Below are positions 1 to 6,661 of a stretch of 7,077 nt of DNA, piece after piece (the first letter of the stretch is position 1; each line of letters starts with the position of its first letter). The translations under genes and the position numbers were made by a program. Source of the stretch: an uncultured Pelagibacteraceae bacterium (GTDB lineage: Bacteria > Pseudomonadota > Alphaproteobacteria > Pelagibacterales > Pelagibacteraceae); contig CACAEM010000029.1 in the NCBI GenBank assembly GCA_902531455.1, positions 1 to 7,077 of the forward strand, written 5' to 3'. Below the pieces are notes generated by a model. It was not told the origin of the DNA. It saw nothing but the letters and a program-made list of their open reading frames with translations, and did not search any database.

Positions 1-549
1 GTATTGAATGATGGATTTGTGGATACAATTAAATCAGACATATCAGAAATCAAAGGTGTAGCCTATTGCGTTGGATCTATAGATCTGAAGCCATTAAAAA
101 TGGCAAATGAGACAGATTTTCATAAATGTATGAAACTTAATTTTTATTCTGCTGTAGAATTAATCAAAGGATTTCAAGATAATCTTAAACAAAATAAAGG
201 ATCAATTGTTTTATTTTCAACTGTTGCAGCACAAAGAGGTTTTACAAACCATTCAATAATTGCATCTACTAAAGCGGCGATTGAGGGATTAACAGTTTCA
301 TTGGCAGCAGAATTTGCTCCAAACATAAGAGTTAATAGTGTTGCTCTAAGTTTAACTAATTCTAAGATAGCTCAACCAATGTTAAAAAATACAGCAATCG
401 CTGAAGGTATAGCTAAAGCCCACCCACTCAAAAGATTAGGAGAGGGTAAAGATGGAGCAGCTTTAGCAAAATTTTTACTTACTGAAGAGAGTTCTTGGGT
501 AACAGGTCAAATAATAGCTGTTGACGGTGGAAGATCAAAACTTTCATAA
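1..549 (+). CDS. Short-chain dehydrogenase/reductase, C-terminal part, catalytic Tyr missing (5' end outside window)
   Basis: The frame is open to the first base, and about 182 codons are present against the usual 240-250 for the family, so the N-terminal TGxxxGxG dinucleotide-binding strand lies upstream. The TTG at base 4 is probably an internal Leu codon, not a start; residues here are numbered from it. Visible SDR landmarks are AYCVG (about 20-24, the NNAG-like position), the helix-4 Asn in MKLNF (N46), VLFST (69-73), the Lys of the active site in ASTK (K90), IRVNSVA (108-114), and the C-terminal SWVTGQIIAVDGG. Aligning on K90, the Tyr of YxxxK is Ile (I86), and the residue 13 before it, normally Ser, is Thr (T73) or the adjacent S72. 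The family oxidises or reduces alcohols/carbonyls with NAD(P), but without Tyr the chemistry is uncertain. From memory, marine relatives with an FSTVA...GF..H motif also lack Tyr. It ends one base before the next gene, so the two are probably co-transcribed. Confidence 0.88.
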   Translation, partial: VLNDGFVDTIKSDISEIKGVAYCVGSIDLKPLKMANETDFHKCMKLNFYSAVELIKGFQDNLKQNKGSIVLFSTVAAQRGFTNHSIIASTKAAIEGLTVSLAAEFAPNIRVNSVALSLTNSKIAQPMLKNTAIAEGIAKAHPLKRLGEGKDGAALAKFLLTEESSWVTGQIIAVDGGRSKLS

Positions 550-550
550 A

Positions 551-1615
551 GTGAAAAAAATAATATTCATTATACTTCTTTTATTCGTATTTAACTCAAA
601 TTCATACTCACAAAACTTTAAATTAGAAAAATTGGTTAACCTAGACTCACCTTGGGGATCCTCTTTTATTAATAGTAATGAAATAATAGTTACAGAAAAA
701 AGCGGTAAAATAAAAATTGTAAATATTTTATCTAGAGAAGTTCAAGAAATTAGTCATCAACTAAACTTTGTTGTCCATGGTCAAGGAGGCTTATTAGATA
801 TTATTCATAAAGACAATTATATTTGGATATCATATACTGAAAATAGAGGTGGATATAAAACTAGCACTTCAATTGCAAGAGCAGAATTTAATAAGAAACA
901 ATTAAACTTTGAAAACATTTTTCAAGCAAATCCCCCAATAGACTCTGGTTATCATTTTGGATCAAGATTAGTTATCAAAGATAATTTTATATTTGCTTCT
1001 GCGGGTGAGAGAGGGCAAGGTATGATTGCACAAGACTCTTCAAAGCATCCAGGTAGTATTATAAGAATTCATTTAGATGGCAGTATACCAAAAGACAATC
1101 CAAAGTTTGAGGGAATGGTAGATTGGTTGCCAGAGATTTATCAAATTGGAATTAGAAATCCTCAAGGGATGGCACTATCTGAATTTGATGGAAAAGTTTA
1201 CATGAGTAATCACGGTGCAAAAGGTGGTGATTGGTTTGGAGAAGTAAAAAAAGGTGAAAATTATGGATGGAAAATTTTAGGGTGGGGAGGAACCAATTAT
1301 TCTGGAATTCCAATCGGCCCAAAATGGAAACCTGGATTTACAAAAGCAATTCAATATTGGGTGCCCTCAATAGCAACTAGCGCAATAACTATTTATAAAG
1401 GTGAAGAATTTAAAGAGTGGAATAGTCATGCTTTAATTACCTCGTTAAAAGATAAGTCTTTGAGGAAATTGAAATTTGATGACTTATCAAATGTAAAAGA
1501 AGAAGTTATTTTTAAAAATAAAATTGGAAGAATTAGAGACATTAAAGTGCATCCCTCTAATGGAAAAATTTATTTTTTATCTCAAGATGCGTTATGGTTA
1601 ATGCAAAGAAAATAG
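551..1615 (+). CDS. Exported PQQ-dependent glucose/sorbosone-type sugar dehydrogenase (GSDH family)
   Basis: A protein of 354 residues starting at the GTG at 551. This start is preferred over an in-frame TTG at 521 inside the SDR gene because it begins directly with a signal peptide: MKK, a hydrophobic run (I4-F14), then NSYS|Q with likely cleavage after S20. The mature part reads as a six-bladed beta-propeller of the Asd/YliI type. Expected PQQ-site residues can be placed by resemblance to soluble glucose dehydrogenase: Q78 in GQGGLLD, catalytic-base H135 in YHFGSR, R202-N203 in IRNPQG, K300 in TSLK, and R327/R329 in GRIRD. ENYGW (236-240) and PSIATS (272-277) are further family landmarks. 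The usual GGDE(I/L)N segment reads GGDWFG (225-230), a divergence. It should oxidise aldoses in the periplasm and pass electrons to the respiratory chain; the true substrate is unknown. No PQQ synthesis genes are visible. It follows the SDR stop by one base with no clear ribosome-binding site, which suggests translational coupling. Confidence 0.9.
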   Translation: MKKIIFIILLLFVFNSNSYSQNFKLEKLVNLDSPWGSSFINSNEIIVTEKSGKIKIVNILSREVQEISHQLNFVVHGQGGLLDIIHKDNYIWISYTENRGGYKTSTSIARAEFNKKQLNFENIFQANPPIDSGYHFGSRLVIKDNFIFASAGERGQGMIAQDSSKHPGSIIRIHLDGSIPKDNPKFEGMVDWLPEIYQIGIRNPQGMALSEFDGKVYMSNHGAKGGDWFGEVKKGENYGWKILGWGGTNYSGIPIGPKWKPGFTKAIQYWVPSIATSAITIYKGEEFKEWNSHALITSLKDKSLRKLKFDDLSNVKEEVIFKNKIGRIRDIKVHPSNGKIYFLSQDALWLMQRK

Positions 1616-1630
1616 TATATATTAAAGTTT

Positions 1631-2734
1631 ATGGATGATATCGTTATAGTTGGCGGAGGTATAATAGGTGCTGCAACTGCATACTTTTTATCAATGGAAG
1701 ATAGAAAAGTTAAGGTAATAGAGAGAGACCCTACATATAAGACTGCCTCATTTCCTTTATCTTTAGGTGGATTTAGAAGACAATTTTTTCAAAAAGAGAA
1801 CATACTTTTAGGTAAATTTGCTAGAGAATTCATTTTTAAAATACCAGAATTATTAAAAACAAAAAAAAATCCAAATCCAACAGCAAGCATGGTTCCTAAT
1901 GGGTACCTTTTAATGTTTGGACCAGAACATGCGGAGGAACAATATAAAGCTTTAGAAAATCATAGAGAATGTGATGCTGGCACAAAAAATATTAAAGGTT
2001 CAGAATTAAATAAAATATTTCCATACATTAATAACGAAGGTATAGAAACAGCAACATATACTGATAATAAAAGTGAAGGTTGGATTGATCCTTTTATGTT
2101 TCATAGTGCTTTAAAAAGTAAAGCAATTGAGTTAGGCGCAGAGTTTCTTAAAGGTGAGGTTAAAAATTTGTCTGAGATAAATGCAAAAACTATCATTTCA
2201 GCAGCAGGATGTTGGACTAAAGAATTGTTGTCAGATATTCCAGTTGAACCACAAAAGCACACTGTATTTCGAGTAAAATGTCCAAAACATTTTCCTGATA
2301 TGCCACTAACTGGAGATTTAACAACAGGTGTATATTGGAGGCCAGAGGGTAAAGAGTTCTTAGCAGGTTCACCTATATCTGTATTTGATGCGAAAGATTT
2401 AGAACCAGCATGGAATGATTTTGAAGAATTAGTTTGGCCTGCTCTGGCAAAAAGAGTTCCAGCTTTTGAAGAACTAAAATTAACTGGAGGATGGGCTGGG
2501 TTTTACGATTGTAATAAACTTGATAATAACGCAGTTGTAGGAAAACATCCGAAATATGATAATGTTTATTTAGCCTCTGGTTTTACCGGAAGAGGTTTGA
2601 TGCAAGCGCCAGGTATTGGAAGAGCCTTAACTGAATTGATAACGACAGGCAGTTATCAGTCAATAGATATTAGTGTTTTTGACGTAGAAAGAGTGTTGAA
2701 AAGTAATGCTAGACCTGAACCATACGTTTTATGA
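1631..2734 (+). CDS. FAD-dependent oxidoreductase, DAO family, FOXRED1-like
   Basis: A soluble flavoprotein of 367 residues, full length for the family. The N-terminal Rossmann motif VGGGIIG (7-13) binds the ADP part of FAD, with E31 at the end of strand 2 for the ribose. GGFRRQF (46-52), EGWIDP (149-154), ISAAGCWT (189-196), GGWAGFYD (286-293) and GFTGRGLMQAPG (317-328) follow in the order typical of D-amino-acid oxidase/sarcosine dehydrogenase-like enzymes. The C-terminal part (FYD...NNAVVG.HP, then GF.G.GL.QAPGIGRA.E) resembles, as I recall it, the human complex I assembly factor FOXRED1 more than monomeric sarcosine oxidase. I see no Cys at the usual covalent-FAD site. It probably oxidises a secondary amine or amino acid, or acts in assembly; the substrate cannot be told from sequence. 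The ATG lies 15 bases after the previous stop with no strong Shine-Dalgarno sequence, so it is probably the third gene of the same transcript. Its stop overlaps the end of an opposite-strand small ORF. Confidence 0.9.
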   Translation: MDDIVIVGGGIIGAATAYFLSMEDRKVKVIERDPTYKTASFPLSLGGFRRQFFQKENILLGKFAREFIFKIPELLKTKKNPNPTASMVPNGYLLMFGPEHAEEQYKALENHRECDAGTKNIKGSELNKIFPYINNEGIETATYTDNKSEGWIDPFMFHSALKSKAIELGAEFLKGEVKNLSEINAKTIISAAGCWTKELLSDIPVEPQKHTVFRVKCPKHFPDMPLTGDLTTGVYWRPEGKEFLAGSPISVFDAKDLEPAWNDFEELVWPALAKRVPAFEELKLTGGWAGFYDCNKLDNNAVVGKHPKYDNVYLASGFTGRGLMQAPGIGRALTELITTGSYQSIDISVFDVERVLKSNARPEPYVL

Positions 2735-2908
2735 TTTTTTAATATAGACTCCTAGAATTCCATTAAATATAGATACAGCTAATATTAATAATTGTCCTTT
2801 AAAAGAGTAAAATTCAAAGGAAGGGTAAAAACTTATACCAATTGAAAAAAAAAGGTAAGTTAAAATAAAGGGTCGATAAAATTTTTTTATGAAATTTAAA
2901 ATTCTCAC
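2729..2908 (-). CDS. Putative small two-helix membrane protein, 59 residues
   Basis: This ORF fills the otherwise unexplained gap between the two converging gene blocks. It starts with GTG directly after the TAA of the EamA permease gene (zero bases between, same frame) and ends with TAA overlapping the last 6 bases of the opposite-strand flavoprotein gene. The translation has a basic N-terminus (RILNFIKKFYR, 2-12), a hydrophobic helix at about 13-31 (PFILTYLFFSIGISFYPSF), a short turn with E32 and K37-G38, a second helix at about 40-56 ending GVYI, and a basic tail KKS. The positive-inside rule puts both ends in the cytoplasm. I do not recognise a family. The weak AGAAAG upstream overlaps the permease end, so translation would depend on coupling. 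Support comes from the well-formed hydrophobic pattern and the exact fit to the gap. Against it, AT-rich DNA easily gives hydrophobic ORFs and there is no ATG. Confidence 0.55.
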   Translation of the reverse strand: MRILNFIKKFYRPFILTYLFFSIGISFYPSFEFYSFKGQLLILAVSIFNGILGVYIKKS

Positions 2909-3757
2909 TTACTTTCTAGTTGCAATATAAACACCAATCGTTGCAAGTATAAATCCTGCTAAATCAATATTAGATAACTTTTCTCCTAAAAATAAGTAGG
3001 CCATCACAGCTGTTGTAGGTGGAACAAGAAAAAATAATGTTGAGGTTTTGTTTACCGAACCTGCTTTAATTAAAAACATTAAAATAGTAAATGCTCCAAA
3101 GGATACTAAAATAATCTGATGTGTCATTCCTAATATAAATCCTGTAGAAAAATTTATATAAGGAGACTCAAATATTGATATTAAAATTAGATTAAAAAAG
3201 CAGCCTCCAAAAGCTTGAAATCCATTATTAACTGATAAAGGTACGTTGCCACTTAGTTTTTTTTGCCACAAGGTTCCTGTAGTGATTGCAGCAAGGGCAA
3301 CAAAACAAGTTACTAATCCATCTTTAGGAAACTCATCTCCAAAATCTACTCCAAGTACTAGTAACGAACCTACAAACCCAAACACAATACCAACCCACTG
3401 CCTCCATCCTATTACCTCTTGATAGATTGGTCCTGATAATAAATTAGTTAATATTGGTTGAAGAGTAACAATTAATGCTACAACACCTGCAGGAACTCCT
3501 ACATGAAAAGCGTACCAACAACCACCAAGATATAATCCATGAAACAATACACCGGTAGTTATACTTTCTAATATATATCTTACTTTAGTAAGAATTATTT
3601 CTTTTTTAATTAATGCGAATAAGAAGAAACCTATAGTTACAATTCCAAATCTAAAGGCAAGTGCTGTAAAAGGTGATGCATTCTGAACTATAATATCACC
3701 TGAGATGAATGCAGATGACCATAGCAATATAAATAGTAAAGGAAATGTTTTAATCAT
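2909..3757 (-). CDS. EamA/DMT-superfamily permease
   Basis: An integral inner-membrane protein of 282 residues, close to the usual 280-300 for the family, with two tandem EamA repeats and about ten predicted helices (roughly 4-22, 29-50, 62-82, 88-107, 118-137, 147-164, 178-196, 206-230, 238-257 and 265-280). Family landmarks are LLWSSAF near the N-terminus, the FRFG of helix 2, VPAGVVALIVTLQPILT (88-104), WRQWVGIVFGFVG (118-130), and VPPTTAVMAYLFLGEKL (245-261) in the second repeat. These carriers mostly export or take up amino acids, nucleosides and other small metabolites by proton coupling; the substrate cannot be assigned. The ATG at 3757 begins directly with helix 1 and is the only sensible start. 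It lies 33 bases after the CurA-type reductase on the same strand, so co-transcription is likely. Its stop is followed at once, in frame, by a small membrane ORF. Confidence 0.92.
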   Translation of the reverse strand: MIKTFPLLFILLWSSAFISGDIIVQNASPFTALAFRFGIVTIGFFLFALIKKEIILTKVRYILESITTGVLFHGLYLGGCWYAFHVGVPAGVVALIVTLQPILTNLLSGPIYQEVIGWRQWVGIVFGFVGSLLVLGVDFGDEFPKDGLVTCFVALAAITTGTLWQKKLSGNVPLSVNNGFQAFGGCFFNLILISIFESPYINFSTGFILGMTHQIILVSFGAFTILMFLIKAGSVNKTSTLFFLVPPTTAVMAYLFLGEKLSNIDLAGFILATIGVYIATRK

Positions 3758-3790
3758 TTATTGAGGATTTTAAGTCACAAATTTTCTAAA

Positions 3791-4798
3791 CTAAATTTTG
3801 ACAAGCATTTTGCCAATATTTTTACCGTTTAATAAATCAATAAATGACTTTGGAGCATTCTCTATTCCTTCGTAGATAGTTTCTTTAAATTTTATTTTAC
3901 CATCCGCCAACCATTTTGACATTTCAGTTTCAAATGGCTCTCTTTCATTATCGTGATCAAAAATAAGAAATCCTTTAATTGTAAGTCTTTTTACTAAAAC
4001 ATAAGCCATATTTTTCAAACCAGATCCAGGATTTGTTGCATTCATCTGTGAAATTCTTCCACAAATCACAATACGACCATATGTTTTCATTTGAAAAATA
4101 GCAGACTCTAAAAAGTCTCCACCAACATTATCAAAATAAAGATCAAAACCATCAGGACAAATTTCCTTGAAATGTAACACAAGGTTTTCTACTTTCTTAT
4201 AATTAAAAGCATGATCAACTTTTAATTCATTTTTTAACCAATCAACTTTTTCATCAGACCCTGTGCTTGCAATAACTTTACAACCAAGATTTTTTGCAAT
4301 TTGGCAAACTGTAGATCCAACACTACCTCCAGCAGAAGAGACTAATATAGTTTGGCCAGATTTCAATTCTCCATGTTTGAAAAGTCCAATGTAAGCTGTG
4401 TGACCTGTCATTCCAAGTGGTCCCAAGTACGACTGTATAGGCATATCAATTGGTTTTAGTTTCTTTAGTTCATCAGAACTACAAACAAATTTATCTCTCA
4501 TACCAAGACTGCTAAATACTAAATCTCCAACACTAAAATCTTTATCTTTTGAGAGTTCTACTTTACCAATTGCATACCCTTCCATTTCTTCACCAATTTT
4601 AAATGGTGGTTTATAATTTTTTCTCTCTGTCATTCTTGCACGCATATATGGATCAACTGATATCCATGAATTTGACACTAAAATATTTTTTTCATCATTA
4701 ATTGAAATTTCTTTTGATTTTATCTCAAAATCTGTTTCTTTTGGTAAGCCAATTGGAATATAATTCTTTAAAGATACGTATTTACTAACCACAGACAT
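3791..4798 (-). CDS. NADPH-dependent medium-chain reductase, CurA/alkenal double-bond reductase type
   Basis: A protein of 335 residues, the normal length for the zinc-free MDR subgroup that includes E. coli CurA (YncB), plant alkenal double-bond reductases and mammalian prostaglandin reductases. Visible landmarks are SVDPYMRARM (47-56), LGPLGMTGHTAY (125-136), the glycine-rich NADP loop SSAGGSVGS (154-162), GSDEK (180-184) with K184 and Y200 where the family contacts the NADP 2'-phosphate, DLYFDNVGG (219-227), and VICGRIS (244-250). No structural-zinc Cys cluster or catalytic-zinc ligands are present. It is expected to reduce the carbon-carbon double bond of alpha,beta-unsaturated aldehydes and ketones in the cytoplasm, a detoxifying reaction. 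The start ATG lies one base after the msrA stop. The GGGGG at 4806-4810, inside the last msrA codons and 7 bases away, may serve as a weak ribosome-binding site. The pairing with msrA suggests a shared oxidative or carbonyl-stress role. Confidence 0.92.
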   Translation of the reverse strand: MSVVSKYVSLKNYIPIGLPKETDFEIKSKEISINDEKNILVSNSWISVDPYMRARMTERKNYKPPFKIGEEMEGYAIGKVELSKDKDFSVGDLVFSSLGMRDKFVCSSDELKKLKPIDMPIQSYLGPLGMTGHTAYIGLFKHGELKSGQTILVSSAGGSVGSTVCQIAKNLGCKVIASTGSDEKVDWLKNELKVDHAFNYKKVENLVLHFKEICPDGFDLYFDNVGGDFLESAIFQMKTYGRIVICGRISQMNATNPGSGLKNMAYVLVKRLTIKGFLIFDHDNEREPFETEMSKWLADGKIKFKETIYEGIENAPKSFIDLLNGKNIGKMLVKI

Positions 4799-4799
4799 T

Positions 4800-5378
4800 T
4801 TAGGACCCCCAAATACTATTTAATATTGCTTCGCGTCTACATCCTTTTTTATATCTTAAGTAATTAAGAAAATTTATTTGGTAATAATCTTGATGAACAG
4901 CCTCTGCAATATAAAATTTATCAAATTTTCTTACATAAGTTACTACTTTTTTATTAAATTTTTTCTCTATTTCCTTAATACTATTTTCTATTAAGTTTTT
5001 TTGCTTATCATTTTGATAAAATGCCACTGATCTATAACTATATCCCTTGTCACAAAATTGTCCTACAGCATCAAAGGGATCAATGTTTACCCAGAATTCT
5101 TCTAAGAGTTTTTCATAGCTAACTACTTCTGGAATATATATGACTTCAATAACTTCAAAATGGCCTGTGTTTCCATATGTAACTTCTTTATATGTAGGAT
5201 TTTCGGTAGTGCCACCTGAGTAGCCAGAGATAACTTTTGAAACACCAAGAATATTTTCAAAAGACTCCTCCATACACCAAAAACATCCTCCAGCAAAATA
5301 AGCTTTTTCAAAATTTGGTGAATTGGCAAAGCTTGCTGAAGAAAAAAGAATGAAAATTATTGATAAAAATTTTTTCAT
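4800..5378 (-). CDS. msrA: Peptide-methionine (S)-S-oxide reductase, exported
   Basis: A protein of 192 residues reducing the S-epimer of methionine sulfoxide in proteins. The catalytic motif GGCFWC is at 30-35 with nucleophile C32; GYSGG (52-56), GHFEVIEV (72-79), IDPFDAVGQFCDKG (99-112), YRS (115-117) and the C-terminal AEAVHQDYY (158-166) complete the MsrA fold. Further Cys residues, C35, C109 and C180, are candidates for the resolving disulfide; C180 is best placed for the usual C-terminal recycling role. The N-terminus is a signal peptide: MKKF, hydrophobic 5-12, and SFA|N with cleavage after A18. This predicts a periplasmic enzyme, whereas many bacterial MsrA proteins are cytoplasmic, and it would need a periplasmic thiol reductant not seen here. 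No MsrB domain is attached. No Shine-Dalgarno sequence precedes the ATG; instead a long hairpin ends on the start codon. It lies 56 bases after the formate dehydrogenase gene and one base before the next gene. Confidence 0.95.
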   Translation of the reverse strand: MKKFLSIIFILFSSASFANSPNFEKAYFAGGCFWCMEESFENILGVSKVISGYSGGTTENPTYKEVTYGNTGHFEVIEVIYIPEVVSYEKLLEEFWVNIDPFDAVGQFCDKGYSYRSVAFYQNDKQKNLIENSIKEIEKKFNKKVVTYVRKFDKFYIAEAVHQDYYQINFLNYLRYKKGCRREAILNSIWGS

Positions 5379-5416
5379 TAAAGGTAGCTATCTAATTGTT
5401 GACAGCTTACCTTTAA
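5378..5416 (-). promoter_or_regulatory. Bulged hairpin ending on the msrA start codon
   Basis: In minus-strand RNA, TTAAAGGT (5416-5409) pairs with ACCTTTAA (5385-5378), an A at 5408 bulges, AGCT pairs with AGCT, then G·U, U-A and C-G pairs close an 8-base loop (AACAATTA). That is about 15 pairs. The one non-Watson-Crick position is a G·U wobble in minus-strand RNA but an A·C mismatch in plus-strand RNA, which favours function in the msrA direction. The last paired base is the A of the msrA ATG, and no ribosome-binding site is seen between stem and start. It could limit or gate msrA translation, be an operator, or mark processing between the two genes. As a terminator for the upstream gene it is poor, since the nearest U-run starts about nine bases beyond the stem. 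Confidence 0.55.
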
Positions 5417-5434
5417 TAATTTCTATTTAAAACT

Positions 5435-6634
5435 CTATTTTTTTTGATATTTTGCCGCTTCCTCTGAACCACCAGTAGCACTTCCTTTACTATAAGAATG
5501 CGCCCCCATTCCAGCTAATTGCCCATCTTTAACAATCAAGTATTGGTTACGTATTTCACTACCTTCAAAGAAACATTCCAAAATTTCTCTTACACCGTCA
5601 GCATATCTAGCTTGAGCAGATAATGATGTTCCAGAAGTATGAGGTGTCATTCCATGGTTTGGCATTGTTCTCCACACGTGATCGTTTGGAGCTGGTTGAG
5701 GAAACCATACGTCTCCCGCATATCCACTTAATTGCCCACTCTTCAAGGCTTTTGCTATTGCATCTCTATTACAAATTTTACCTCTAGCAGTATTTACAAT
5801 GTATGCACCTTTTTTCATTTTACCAATCATTTCATCATTAAATAAGTTTTCTGTTTCAGGATGAAGAGGACAGTTGATTGTTACAACATCACATACTTTA
5901 ACCATAGACTCCACAGTTTCATGGAAAGTAAGATTTAACTCCTTTTCAACTGACTCAGGTAATCTATGCCTATCAAAATAGTGAAGATGAACATCAAAAG
6001 GTTTCATTTTTCTGAGTGCATCTAAACCAATTCTTCCAGCTGCTACGGTTCCAATATGCATTCCCTCAACATCGTAAGATCTTTGAACAGCATCTGCTAT
6101 ATTCCATCCACCTTCATTAACGATACGATGTTGGTTGTGGTAATCTCTAACAAGTGAAACTATCATCATTACTATATGCTCAGCAACTGATCTTGAGTTA
6201 CAAAAAGTAACTTCTACGACATCAATTTTATGATCCATTGCTGCTTGTAAATCTACGTGATCTGAACCAATTCCTGCAGTTATTGCCATTTTCAAGTTTT
6301 TTGCTTTTTCAATCTTTTCTTTTGTTAAATAATACGGAAAGAATGGTTGAGAAATAACTATATCTGCATCTACTATATGTTTATCAGCCTCGCATCCTTC
6401 TCCATCTTTACTATTCGTTACAACTAACTCATGACCATTGCTCTCTAAAAATTTTCTTAATCCTAATTCACCTGATACACATCCTAATAATTCTCCAGGT
6501 GTGAAATCTCTTCCTTTTGGACTAGGTAAAGTCATTCCATCAGGATATTTTTCTAATTTTGGAAGATCTGATAAAGGGTAAGTTTTAGGCATACCACCTT
6601 TAGGATCATCATATAACACGCAAAGTACTTTCAT
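5435..6634 (-). CDS. fdh: NAD-dependent formate dehydrogenase, single-subunit, metal-free
   Basis: A protein of 399 residues that aligns by memory almost without gaps to the 400-residue Pseudomonas sp. 101 enzyme, so residue numbers match. It oxidises formate to CO2 with formation of NADH in the cytoplasm, normally as a homodimer, and belongs to the D-2-hydroxyacid dehydrogenase superfamily. The substrate site is complete: P97 in QPFFP, I122 in TAGIGSDH, N146 in FCNS, R284 in NTARGK, Q313 in FPQPAP, and H332 in TPHTSG. The NAD-binding loop GTVAAGRIG is near 195-204, with D221 and R222 in FDRHR selecting NAD over NADP. The near-invariant tail GAHSYSKG...GGSEEAAK is present. This is not the molybdenum/selenocysteine type. 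The ATG at 6634 has a textbook Shine-Dalgarno sequence and a candidate promoter in the 99-base gap upstream. It fits disposal of formate from C1 oxidation, yielding NADH. Confidence 0.98.
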   Translation of the reverse strand: MKVLCVLYDDPKGGMPKTYPLSDLPKLEKYPDGMTLPSPKGRDFTPGELLGCVSGELGLRKFLESNGHELVVTNSKDGEGCEADKHIVDADIVISQPFFPYYLTKEKIEKAKNLKMAITAGIGSDHVDLQAAMDHKIDVVEVTFCNSRSVAEHIVMMIVSLVRDYHNQHRIVNEGGWNIADAVQRSYDVEGMHIGTVAAGRIGLDALRKMKPFDVHLHYFDRHRLPESVEKELNLTFHETVESMVKVCDVVTINCPLHPETENLFNDEMIGKMKKGAYIVNTARGKICNRDAIAKALKSGQLSGYAGDVWFPQPAPNDHVWRTMPNHGMTPHTSGTSLSAQARYADGVREILECFFEGSEIRNQYLIVKDGQLAGMGAHSYSKGSATGGSEEAAKYQKK

Positions 6635-6639
6635 TTTTT

Positions 6640-6644
6640 CTCCT
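6640..6644 (-). promoter_or_regulatory. Shine-Dalgarno sequence of fdh
   Basis: AGGAG on the minus strand, five A bases before the ATG. It is the only canonical ribosome-binding site in the window. The other complete genes start within a few bases of an upstream gene or have no clear purine-rich match, so fdh appears to be translated independently and strongly. Confidence 0.85.
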
Positions 6645-6661
6645 AATATTTATGTTTTTTA

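Noticed and set aside
521..550. Upstream TTG start for the sugar dehydrogenase
   Set aside because: It would add ten residues encoded within the SDR gene in front of a good signal peptide; the GTG at 551 gives a normal export signal directly.
2790..2825. Inverted repeat TCCTTT...AAAGGA as a terminator for the converging genes
   Set aside because: Only six pairs, a long loop and no T-run on either strand; it falls inside the small ORF.
5123..5329. 68-codon minus-strand ORF inside msrA
   Set aside because: It lies in another frame of msrA, whose full set of catalytic motifs covers the same bases; the translation has no recognisable features.
5378..5416. Intrinsic terminator of fdh
   Set aside because: The stem is good but no U-tract follows it; the next U-run is about nine bases away inside msrA, so a leader or operator role is favoured.
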